The notes under the pieces were generated by a model that was not told the DNA's origin, made no database searches, and saw nothing but the letters and a program-made list of their open reading frames with translations. Made by a program: the position numbers and the translations under genes. Positions 33,899-41,017 of a DNA stretch of 64,000 bases are shown here, piece by piece. Source of the stretch: Mesorhizobium sp. 131-2-1 (GTDB taxonomy: Bacteria > Pseudomonadota > Alphaproteobacteria > Rhizobiales > Rhizobiaceae); contig NZ_AP023247.1 of NCBI RefSeq assembly GCF_016756535.1, positions 5,952,501-6,016,500 on the forward strand. Reading direction: 5' to 3'. How positions within the stretch are numbered: position 1 is the first letter of the stretch; the number at the start of each line of letters is the position of its first letter.

Positions 33899-36013
33899 CT
33901 ATTCCGCCGCGACCTGCGTATCGATCTCGGCGGCTTGATCTTCGGTCTGTAACTCGGTTTCCGCCATAGCCGTTTCGCCGCCGTCGTCCGTCATTTCCCC
34001 GACGTGCTTATCGACAGAGCGGTCGATCTCGGTCGACACGGTTTCGGCGATCACCATGGATGGGCGGCCGGGCGTGCGCAGCGGCTCCGGCAACCATCCA
34101 GAAGCCGCGAGCAATTCCTGCGCCGTCTCGGCCATGTCGCCCTTCTTCAGATGCTCGATCCGGTCGCCGGCACGTGTTCCCTTTGCTTCGCGGACAGACG
34201 CCAGAATACGAGCCTTGGTGACACGTCCGAAATACGTGTCGATCGTTGGTATCCATCCGGCCGCAACCATGTCGAGATCGACGGCCTGAGCGAGCTGGTC
34301 GGCATGGGCCAGCGCACGCGGCCGACGGTTGTAAGCCTCGTAAATCGCGTTGACCGATAGCGATACACAATGCGCAAACAAGGCCTGGCGGCTGTCGCTG
34401 TCGAACGCCTGCAAAGCATCCCACAATTCGTCAGGCTCTTTTGGAAGCACCGCCACCCAGGACTGGTGACGGGCATCGACTGCGGACGCCATGCTGTTAT
34501 CGTTCAATCCGGGCGCCTGCGCGCCCAAAGTGATGATCTTCAGATCCAGTTCCAGGCACGTATCGGAGCCGTAGTAATAGAAGGCGCGGAGCGTCAGGGC
34601 ATGGAGCGCGGCGAGGAAGGCGACATCAGGCTGCTCGCCGAGCGCGTGGCGCAAAGCAAGCGTTCGATGGGCAGTCAGTTCCGTCATCAAGCGGTCTGGG
34701 ATCGGCTTGAGGCCGTCGTCTTCCTCGTTTTCAATGGCGGTATCGATCTCTGTGATCGAACGATCTGGGTCGTGTTCCGCCTCCGCCGCGACGGCGCCGG
34801 TCTCGTTTTCGGAATCGGCTTCCGTTTCGACTGGACGTTCGTCCACGGGGCGGACATATCCGCGTTCTACCTTGAGGTTGCCCGATGCGTCGATGCTGAT
34901 AAAAGCACCGGCGCGCTCGATTTCCGTCGGATCGAAAACCTCCGGCCTGTCATCAAGCGCACTGATCGCGGTTTCGATCTCACCGAGCCGTGCGTCGACC
35001 TCTTCGGGCAGATCATCGGCCTCGGCGTAACTCTGTGCCAGGCCTTCCAACTCGGCCTGGAGTGCGTCGCGCGTGGACTGTTCCTGCTCGGTGAGAGCGG
35101 GCTGCTCGCCACGGAGACGGCGCAGACCGTAGGTGTGGCCATAGGGAAAATCCGGAGCGACATCGATCCACTTCCAGTCTTCGTCCGAAATTGCCTCAGA
35201 CTGCAGCCGGAGCTTCTCCGCAACCAGCGTCTCGAGGAGCCCGACATCCTGAAGCCAACCGCCGTCGTCGCCCTGGAACAGGTCACGCATGACGACGCCA
35301 CCAGCCTCGGCGTAGGCGTCGAGGCCGACGAATTGTGCACGCTTGTCGGCAACGCGGACTGCGGACTCCGTCAGCATGCGGCGGATGATGTGCGGCTCCT
35401 TGCTGTAGCTCTGAGCGAGACGTTCGAAGACCTGCTCTTGCCGCTCATGATCGCCGTTAACGGTGAACGCCATGAGTTGATCCAGGGTCATGCCATCGTC
35501 GGCATAGACATCGAGGAGTTTGGGCGAAACCGACGCAAGGCGGAGCCGTTGCTTCACGACCGCTACCGACACGAATTGGTTGGCGGCGATTTCCTCTTCA
35601 GACATGCCCTTCTCGCGGAAGGCCAGGAAGGCGCGGAATTGGTCAAGTGGGTGGAGCGCGGCGCGCTGGATATTCTCAGCAAGCGAGTCTTCCTCAGCCA
35701 AGCCGCCTTCGCGTATGACGCAGGGCACTGGCGCGTTCTTGGCAAGGCGCTTCTGCTTCACAAGGAGTTCGAGAGCGCGATAGCGGCGCCCTCCTGCCGG
35801 GATTTCGAACATGCCGGTCTCGTTGCCGTCTGCATCGCGCACGGGCCTGACGGTGATGCTCTGCAGCAGTGTTCGCCGGGCGATGTCCTCAGCCAAGTCC
35901 TCGATTGAGACGCCGGCCTTGATCCGCCGAACGTTCGCCTGGGAGATGACGAGCTGATTGAAGGGGATGTCACGCGACGACGAAAGGGTGATTTTCTTCG
36001 CAGCAGTAGCCAT
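33899..36013 (-). CDS. ParB/Spo0J-family protein, long form
   Basis: 704 residues. The N-terminal ParB nuclease-like domain has IPFNQLVISQANVRRI, ARRTLLQSITVRPV and AGGRRYRALELLVKQKRLAK, then ENIQRAALHPLDQFRAF. The central helix-turn-helix follows (EEEIAANQFVSVAVVKQRLRLA). Residues 290-430 form an acidic linker, and the C-terminal half contains IYEAYNRRPRALAHADQLAQ. At roughly twice the length of chromosomal ParB it belongs to the plasmid/ICE ParB-like group. No parA is present in the window. The upstream leader shares a 27-base motif with that of the DUF932 gene; a strong terminator follows. Confidence 0.9.
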   Translation of the reverse strand: MATAAKKITLSSSRDIPFNQLVISQANVRRIKAGVSIEDLAEDIARRTLLQSITVRPVRDADGNETGMFEIPAGGRRYRALELLVKQKRLAKNAPVPCVIREGGLAEEDSLAENIQRAALHPLDQFRAFLAFREKGMSEEEIAANQFVSVAVVKQRLRLASVSPKLLDVYADDGMTLDQLMAFTVNGDHERQEQVFERLAQSYSKEPHIIRRMLTESAVRVADKRAQFVGLDAYAEAGGVVMRDLFQGDDGGWLQDVGLLETLVAEKLRLQSEAISDEDWKWIDVAPDFPYGHTYGLRRLRGEQPALTEQEQSTRDALQAELEGLAQSYAEADDLPEEVDARLGEIETAISALDDRPEVFDPTEIERAGAFISIDASGNLKVERGYVRPVDERPVETEADSENETGAVAAEAEHDPDRSITEIDTAIENEEDDGLKPIPDRLMTELTAHRTLALRHALGEQPDVAFLAALHALTLRAFYYYGSDTCLELDLKIITLGAQAPGLNDNSMASAVDARHQSWVAVLPKEPDELWDALQAFDSDSRQALFAHCVSLSVNAIYEAYNRRPRALAHADQLAQAVDLDMVAAGWIPTIDTYFGRVTKARILASVREAKGTRAGDRIEHLKKGDMAETAQELLAASGWLPEPLRTPGRPSMVIAETVSTEIDRSVDKHVGEMTDDGGETAMAETELQTEDQAAEIDTQVAAE

Positions 36014-36045
36014 TGTGATGCACTCCGCGACGGGCGGCCGAAAGC

Positions 36046-36072
36046 CTCTCTCTCGACCTCCAACCCGTCATG
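36046..36072. repeat. Shared leader motif, copy 1 (before parB-like gene)
   Basis: 27 bases starting CTCTCTCTCGACCTCCAACC and ending CGTCATG, matching 23 of 27 positions at 37387-37413. It lies 33-59 bases upstream of the start codon of the parB-like gene. Confidence 0.6.
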
Positions 36073-36159
36073 AAGCTACGGCCCACCTCTCACTCTGAGA
36101 GGCGAGCCGTAGAGCCGGACGGTAAGAGAGGTGCGGAACCGGAAGGGCCTGGGGCGCTA

Positions 36160-37356
36160 TCACGCAGCGCGGTCGAGCAACTTCTTCGCCTTGGCTTCAA
36201 GGTCGAGCCTCGCATCCTGATGTGTTTTGTCGCGCGCCACCGCGGTGATGCCTTGGACAAAGTCGAAAACGCTCTCCGGCTTTCGGCCTTCCTCGCGAAG
36301 CACGGTCTCAATGATCTTTGTGCTCTCGGCCCTGCTGAAGCCTCGCTTGCGCAGGAAATCGGTACGCTCGTCATCGGAACGGGCGACGATGCGCTCTCGC
36401 GCTGCCTTGATGCCGTTGACGAAAGGTGCTGGGCTTGAGTCGGCGAACCGTCTCAGAGCCGGCGCCGCCTCATGGGCAAAACGGGAGGCAGCATATTTCG
36501 AGTGGCGGATTGTGATCTCTTCGAAATCCTCAACGCCCCACAGATTGCGGTTCTGGCAAACAGCCCGGAGATAGAAGGAAGCCATGCCGAGCGTTTTGGC
36601 GCCAACCTCAGAGTTCCAGCAATAGAAGCCGCGGAAGTACAGATCGGGCGAGCCGTCTGGTAGCCGGCCCGCCTCGATCGGATTGAGATCATCGACCAGG
36701 AAGAGGAAGACGTCACGATCGCTTGCGTAGAGGGTGGTCGTATTCTTAGTCACGTCGACGCTGGGGTTGTAAATGCCTGTCGACCAGTCGAGCACCCCGG
36801 GCACCTTCCAGCGCGTGTCGCCGGTGCCGTTGCCGGCAATGCGTTGGACGGCTGCGACCAACTCATGGTCGTAGATCCTGCCATAGTCGGGACCGGTAAC
36901 GGCACGCAGTTCCACGCGCCCATTGTCTGTCTCCAGCGTCTTGATCTGCTCGGCCCGGTGTGAGGCCAAGCCATACTGAAGGTTGATGCCTGCCAACGAG
37001 GCGGGTAGTTGGCGAAGGTAGGTCGCCGGTGCTCCGATAAGGCCAGCGAGTTGACCAAAGCTCCAGTGGGTCGGCGCTAGTGAATCGGCCGCACCAGGCA
37101 GAACAAGCGACAGGCGCTCGGCGTTGTCGCGGCTGGCTTCGACGCGAACCGCCGCGCTGTCGACGGTCCGTGTCCTGCTGTGTTGGCCGCGAGTCTGCAC
37201 CGACGCGAACAGATCTGACAAGGAAAGGAACCGCTCGTCGTCGGGGCGGGAAAACCATTCCGACGACACCCGGCCAATCCTCTGCCCGCGACCGACATCG
37301 ACTTTGTAGCCGCCGCTTCCGTCACGCACTGCGTCCAGTACTTCAACATTGCTCAT
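36160..37356 (-). CDS. DUF932 protein
   Basis: 398 residues from ATG 37356 with GGAG seven bases upstream; an ATG 16 codons earlier is in frame but has no site. DUF932 signatures are present: THWSFGQLAGLIGAPATYLR, LRAVTGPDYGRIYDHELVAAVQ, PSVDVTKNTTTLYASDRDVFLFL, LYFRGFYCWNSEVGAKTLG and NRNLWGVEDFEEITIRHS. Phage and plasmid members resemble the LGT/RecT-region host-takeover proteins, but their function is unknown. The gene precedes the parB-like gene and shares a leader motif with it, which suggests parallel regulation. Confidence 0.88.
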   Translation of the reverse strand: MSNVEVLDAVRDGSGGYKVDVGRGQRIGRVSSEWFSRPDDERFLSLSDLFASVQTRGQHSRTRTVDSAAVRVEASRDNAERLSLVLPGAADSLAPTHWSFGQLAGLIGAPATYLRQLPASLAGINLQYGLASHRAEQIKTLETDNGRVELRAVTGPDYGRIYDHELVAAVQRIAGNGTGDTRWKVPGVLDWSTGIYNPSVDVTKNTTTLYASDRDVFLFLVDDLNPIEAGRLPDGSPDLYFRGFYCWNSEVGAKTLGMASFYLRAVCQNRNLWGVEDFEEITIRHSKYAASRFAHEAAPALRRFADSSPAPFVNGIKAARERIVARSDDERTDFLRKRGFSRAESTKIIETVLREEGRKPESVFDFVQGITAVARDKTHQDARLDLEAKAKKLLDRAA

Positions 37357-37386
37357 GGCTGATCTCCATGACGAACCACCGAGAGA

Positions 37387-37413
37387 CTCTCTCTCGATCT
37401 TCAATCCGTCACG
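37387..37413. repeat. Shared leader motif, copy 2 (before DUF932 gene)
   Basis: 27 bases starting CTCTCTCTCGATCTTCAATC and ending CGTCACG, 31-57 bases upstream of the DUF932 start. The four differences from copy 1 are all C/T transitions. Confidence 0.6.
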
Positions 37414-37580
37414 GCGTAGCTGCAGCCCTCTTACTCTGGCCTAGCACTTTCGGGCGGTTTGGCCGCCGACGCGTCGACCTCGACGCTGGCGCCCCGGCGG
37501 CGAATGCAATGCCTTTTCGTTTCAGCCTCGGGCCTGATTGGACGGCAAAGCCAATCGTGGGCTGCGCAAAAGAAGCGCCT

Positions 37581-37730
37581 ATGTGCAACTACGAGCAGCA
37601 TATCGCCTAGACTGAAAATTGCCGGATGATGCAATGGCTGGCGCTGGACATGCCCGGCCATCAGGCCGAGCTGGATCTGCCGCAGGCGGACGATGTTCGC
37701 ATCAATGACCCCGCTCCTGTCATGCGCGCC
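37581..37730 (+). pseudogene. Remnant of an SRAP (YedK/HMCES-type) gene
   Basis: An ATG at 37581 opens MCNYEQHIA, the Cys2 start of SOS-response-associated peptidase proteins. A TAG follows at 37608-37610, where family members typically have Trp. The same frame continues CRMMQWLALDMPGHQAELDL and PQADDVRINDPAPVMRA, which still looks like the family. After about 37730 the match is lost. The catalytic N-terminal Cys is kept, but the gene is truncated to about 50 codons and interrupted. Intact family members shield abasic DNA; this copy cannot. Confidence 0.6.
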
Positions 37731-38197
37731 CGGACGCGCTGCGCAATGAACCTGGAGACTGGGTCTGGAGGCTGCCAGCCTCAAAAGAAAAACGGCGTAT
37801 AAACCGCAGCCCTGCGCGCGGCCGCAGCGTGAATATTGTCGCGCGCAGGACGAAGGAAATTCGCCTCCGCCGTGGGCGGTTAACAGGACAGCCGCAGGAG
37901 CGTCAGCATAGCGCCGGCCGCAGGCCGGGACGCGGGACCGACTGTCCCCGTCTACGGTGGCCCGCATAATGCCTGTGAATTGGCATTCCGCATAATGAGA
38001 TCCTAATGGTGCAAGCTTGGGCACAGTATCGGCTTCACCGCTGCATCGTAACCGTAGTCGTCGGTGCGCAGTCCGTCCTAAATATACGCCATCACCGCCG
38101 TTTGCGGCCCGAGCTGAAGGCGCACCTTCCCTTCCCGATCAAAGTCCGCCTACCGACTAGTTATGTTGAGTTTTTGGCTGCATCGGAAAAACGAGCC
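37731..38197. other. 467-base stretch with no intact gene
   Basis: The region between the SRAP remnant and the small gene at 38198 has no convincing frame. It holds a short hairpin CCGGCC-GCA-GGCCGG near 37915 and one copy of a 12-base repeat (38011-38022). It looks like decayed accessory DNA near the end of the ICE. Confidence 0.4.
38011..38022 (+). repeat. 12-base repeat GCAAGCTTGGGC, left of the integrase gene
   Basis: An identical direct copy lies at 39817-39828 on the other side of the integrase gene, about 56 bases from the tRNA. Could be integrase arm sites; also possible by chance. Confidence 0.35.
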
Positions 38198-38431
38198 GTG
38201 AGGCGACACGTCCGCGTTCCTGAGCATGTTACTGCAGAACGCATCGAGCGCGCGCTCAACCGCGTGGCGGAAATTATCGTGGCGCGGGGCGACCAGGGCG
38301 AGGCATGGCTTCCACTGTACGACCATCTGGAGCGGGCCCTACATGATCATCATGCCAAGGAAGAACGACTCGCAGCGGTGCGCCAGCGTGTCATACGATC
38401 GCGGGATCGAACGGCAGCGCGATCTTCATAA
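38198..38431 (+). CDS. Hypothetical protein converging on the integrase gene
   Basis: A 77-residue candidate from GTG 38198 with GGAAAAACGAG upstream. It reads RIERALNRVAEIIVARGDQG, EAWLPLYDHLERALHDHHAK and EERLAAVRQRVIRSRDR, a charged all-helical protein without membrane helices. Third codon positions favour G/C through most of its length. The last 41 bases overlap the end of the convergent integrase gene. I do not recognise a family with certainty. The frame stays open upstream to 38006, but that part is poor in coding character. Confidence 0.4.
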   Translation: MRRHVRVPEHVTAERIERALNRVAEIIVARGDQGEAWLPLYDHLERALHDHHAKEERLAAVRQRVIRSRDRTAARSS

Positions 38432-39752
38432 GTTCCTCCTGCCACATCTTCATGTCGCCACCCTCGCCGTACTTCGGGCGATCGATGGTATGGCCCATCA
38501 GCATACGGCGAAGCTCTTCATCCAATCTGGCGTTCTTCATCCGGTCCTCGAACGAGTGGCGCAGCGAGTAGACCGTGTGCTCGTTCGTCGGAAACAACTC
38601 GTGTTTCTTGAAGTGCTTGTTCACTGTAGCGGACAGCTGAGCCTCGCGATCCTTGTAACGAGGAAAGCCTTCAGGGTGCCTCTTGAACACCTCGAGAGCC
38701 ACGCCAACCAAGGGAACTCTGCGCACCGAAGATTCCGTCTTGATCTCCCGCGGGTCGTCAGGGTCCTCCCTAGGCTCGACTGAGATGTGAGGCACTTCGT
38801 GATCGAGATGGATGACCCCGACATGCAGGTTTGCGAGTTCGCTAGGCCGGCATCCTGTCTCGACGAATGCCAGGACGATACCTCGGGCCTGATCGTTGAG
38901 CTGCGTCAAAGCGCCTGGCGCCAGGATCTTGTCCTTGATCCAGTCGGTTGGGAACGGCGGCCGGCTGCGCTTTGACTTATCCTTGAACGAAAGGTCCGCA
39001 AACGGGTTCTTCTGTTCGGGAAAGCCCAGATGCCGGTAGTAGTCGCCATACAGCGTTCGGAGGTTGCCCATGTTGCGGTTGCCGGTCGACGCCGAACGGT
39101 CGCCCGCGCCCTCCTCCGGCGCCACCCGGTCCAGCCAGTACTTGTGGACCTTGCGAGCGTCTTCGCGAGTGATCCGGCTCATGGGCTTGTCTTCGACCAG
39201 TTCGATGAACACGTCGACGCTCATCTTGCGCTTGGCCTTCCAACGCTTGCGCTGATCAGTGCTTTTCGTGCGCAGCTCGTCTCGGGCTATTTCGGAGAAG
39301 TACAGCTGGAGCGCATCGGATATCTTGTCGTCTGGCGGCGCCACCATGCCCGTCACCGCGTCAACAACGGGAGATTTCGCTGGTTCCGCGACAGTGCTCT
39401 CGACGCGCCGCATGATGGTCTCGAGGGGCTCGGAGGCAAGAATTTCGCCAAGTGGCCGGTAAACGAACCCTAGCGATTCCGCTCGTTTCACAGCCAGCTT
39501 GTAGCGGGCTCGCGCGGCTTGAGGGTTTTCTCCAAGCAGCAATGCCGCCCAGAGCCCGTTATCCGCAGCTTCGTGGAGGTCGCGCGCGGTTCTTGCCTTT
39601 AATCTGTCCTGCGTGTCGAGCGATCGACGCACGAAATGGCCGCGATTATCGAGGCCTCGGAGTTCTGTGGGGACCCTTCGCCGGTAATGGAAATAGCCGC
39701 CCCTCAGATGGAGATAGCGGTCAGGATCTTCCGCTTCGCGCCGACGTCCCAT
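38391..39752 (-). CDS. Tyrosine recombinase, ICE integrase
   Basis: 453 residues. The N-terminal region (about 1-60) is an arm-binding-like DUF6538 segment (YLHLRGGYFHYRRRVPTELR). The core-binding domain is at about 135-245. The catalytic domain (260-453) keeps Arg in ETGCRPSELANL (about 299), the H-x-x-R box in YSLRHSFEDR (about 401), His in LMGHTID and Tyr in DRPKYGEGG (about 427). It is transcribed away from tRNA-His, whose 3' end is 132 bases from its start, the standard geometry for integration into a tRNA 3' end. It integrates the element and, with a directionality factor, excises it. Confidence 0.93.
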   Translation of the reverse strand: MGRRREAEDPDRYLHLRGGYFHYRRRVPTELRGLDNRGHFVRRSLDTQDRLKARTARDLHEAADNGLWAALLLGENPQAARARYKLAVKRAESLGFVYRPLGEILASEPLETIMRRVESTVAEPAKSPVVDAVTGMVAPPDDKISDALQLYFSEIARDELRTKSTDQRKRWKAKRKMSVDVFIELVEDKPMSRITREDARKVHKYWLDRVAPEEGAGDRSASTGNRNMGNLRTLYGDYYRHLGFPEQKNPFADLSFKDKSKRSRPPFPTDWIKDKILAPGALTQLNDQARGIVLAFVETGCRPSELANLHVGVIHLDHEVPHISVEPREDPDDPREIKTESSVRRVPLVGVALEVFKRHPEGFPRYKDREAQLSATVNKHFKKHELFPTNEHTVYSLRHSFEDRMKNARLDEELRRMLMGHTIDRPKYGEGGDMKMWQEELMKIALPFDPAIV

Positions 39753-39816
39753 GGCTTCAGCTTGCTATTTGTATCACAATAAGTAGCACAATTTGTGACA
39801 CAAAACCGCCTTTGGC

Positions 39817-39828
39817 GCAAGCTTGGGC
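39817..39828 (+). repeat. 12-base repeat GCAAGCTTGGGC, between integrase and tRNA
   Basis: Second copy of the repeat at 38011-38022, in the gap where integrase arm sites would be expected. Confidence 0.35.
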
Positions 39829-39881
39829 CGTTGCGGTTTGCATTTTATGAAGGAAAATCAATGGCATACAGGAAATGCCGA

Positions 39882-39915
39882 TGGTACCGTTGGCTGGGAT
39901 CGAACCAGCGACCTC
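39882..39915. other. Probable attachment site (tRNA-His 3' end)
   Basis: The 3' part of the tRNA (T-arm and acceptor) faces the integrase. In tRNA-targeted ICEs the crossover core lies in this portion and is duplicated at the far end. The partner copy is not in the window, so exact limits cannot be fixed. Confidence 0.45.
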
Positions 39916-39960
39916 CGGATCCACAATCCGGCGCTCTAACCAGCTGAGCTACAACGGCAC
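39884..39960 (-). tRNA. tRNA-His (anticodon GTG)
   Basis: A complete cloverleaf on the minus strand. G-1 pairs with C73 and the acceptor stem is TGCCGTT/AACGGTA (one G-U). D-loop AGCTGGTTAGA, anticodon stem CCGGA with loop TTGTGGA and anticodon GTG, and T-loop GTTCGATCC are all present. The extra 5' G and C73 are the identity marks of tRNA-His. CCA is not fully encoded after C73 (next bases CAT). The ICE insertion leaves the gene intact. Confidence 0.97.
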
Positions 39961-40117
39961 GTCTGCCTGAGCGCGATCAAGGAGGCTCTGCTCTCCAGAT
40001 CCGCTCTGTCGTTCGGCGATGCGTCCAATACGGACTATCGGAGCGTAATTCAAGGCCCTTGATGAGGCAAAGACAGGTTCTGCGAACCACCCGGCTTTCA
40101 ACCAGCCAGTTTCGGGC

Positions 40118-40242
40118 AAAAGAAAAGGCCGGCGGGAGGAGGTGCCGGCCTTTTCCTGTTACGAGCCAGCGGGAGGAGGTGCTGGCTGGTCACCCCGGAG
40201 AGCAGAGGGAGGAGGTTCCGCCCGCCGGGTATTCGCTTGGAC
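40118..40242 (-). ncRNA. alpha-r14 (NfeR1-type) small RNA with three anti-Shine-Dalgarno loops
   Basis: Three hairpins on the minus strand each expose the same 10-base loop ACCTCCTCCC. Hairpin 1 spans 40192-40230 (ACCCGG/CCGGGGT with inner CGGA/TCTG), hairpin 2 spans 40164-40187 (AGCCAGC/GCTGGCT), hairpin 3 spans 40123-40154 (AAAAGGCCGGC/GCCGGCCTTTT) and ends in a U-run, so it is also the terminator. This is the architecture of the alpha-r14 / cuckoo RNA group of rhizobia, about 115-125 nt long, which pair with ribosome-binding sites of mRNAs; NfeR1 of Sinorhizobium meliloti is the known example. The 5' end is estimated; the promoter is not assigned. Confidence 0.85.
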
Positions 40243-40312
40243 AACTCTATCGCACATCTATTTGTCTGATAAAATGCGACGTTTTGATGCATCGCCGAGT
40301 TGTGCGAAGATA

Positions 40313-40771
40313 TTAGGCGGCCTTGATGTCCTTCAGGGCCTTCTCGAAAGCGGTCTTGATCGGCTTGGAGACGTCCTCGGCAGCCTTGGAAGCGACGGCC
40401 TGGAATTCCTTGGCCTGCTCGACGACCAGTTCGGCACGCTTGCGCAGGAAGGCGGTCTGCAGCTCGACGACTTCCGACAGCGACTTGGCGCTGACCAGAG
40501 CTTCGAGATGCGAGAAGCCGGCGTCGGCATTGGCGCGCAGCGCGGCGATGGTCTTGAGCGACAGGTCGCCCGAAACGGTCTTGGCGGTTTCGAAGGTCGA
40601 CTCCAGAACCTTCTGGGTCTCCTCGGCGCCGGTCTTCAGCTTGGCGTAGGCTTCCTTCGACTGCTCGACGCCCTTCTCGGCGAAAGCGCGGATCTGGTCG
40701 GTAGCCTTGGAAGCGTCGAAGCTCGGGAATTCAACGTTCTCGATGGTCTCAGCGGTCTTGATCTTGGACAT
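40313..40771 (-). CDS. phaP: Phasin, polyhydroxybutyrate granule protein
   Basis: 152 residues from ATG 40771. An all-helical, Lys/Ala/Glu-rich protein (VEFPSFDASKATDQIRAFAE, GAEETQKVLESTFETAKTVS, NADAGFSHLEALVSAKSLSE) of the Phasin_2 family, with no signal or membrane helix. It coats polyhydroxybutyrate granules. A strong dyad lies 78-107 bases upstream, probably the PhaR operator. The alpha-r14 RNA gene follows on the same strand. Acetoacetyl-CoA synthetase, which feeds the same carbon cycle, is 4.5 kb away. Confidence 0.9.
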   Translation of the reverse strand: MSKIKTAETIENVEFPSFDASKATDQIRAFAEKGVEQSKEAYAKLKTGAEETQKVLESTFETAKTVSGDLSLKTIAALRANADAGFSHLEALVSAKSLSEVVELQTAFLRKRAELVVEQAKEFQAVASKAAEDVSKPIKTAFEKALKDIKAA

Positions 40772-40848
40772 TTTCCATCCTTTTCGCGGTAGCGGCTTTG
40801 ACAGAAAGCCGTCTCGTTCATGTATGATGGCAATATAGAGGTTTTTTT

Positions 40849-40878
40849 GTGCATTGCAACATCTTTGTTGCAGTGCAC
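40849..40878. promoter_or_regulatory. PhaR-like operator upstream of the phasin gene
   Basis: A 30-base dyad: GTGCATTGCAACA (40849-40861), TCTT, TGTTGCAGTGCAC (40866-40878), with one mismatch between arms. TGC/GCA-rich dyads are the known targets of PhaR repressors on phasin promoters of alphaproteobacteria. Confidence 0.65.
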
Positions 40879-41017
40879 CATGAAAATCTTCCCCGCCGTT
40901 AACCAAGCGCCCAGAGATTTCGCTCGCCGCACGCCTTGGCTTGTGGACCTTCGCCCCGCCCGCTTTTATTAACAAAGCGTTAACTCAAATTCCCCGCCGG
41001 AGGGATTCGCCAAGCGC

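Noticed and set aside
37431..38024. 197-codon minus-strand frame before the integrase
   Set aside because: No ribosome site or domain, and it is antisense to the SRAP-like remnant.
40134..40216. Three regularly spaced GGGAGGAGGT units resembling a CRISPR or ribosome-site array
   Set aside because: They are the loops of three hairpins of one sRNA on the minus strand; spacers are not unique 30-mers and no cas genes are present.
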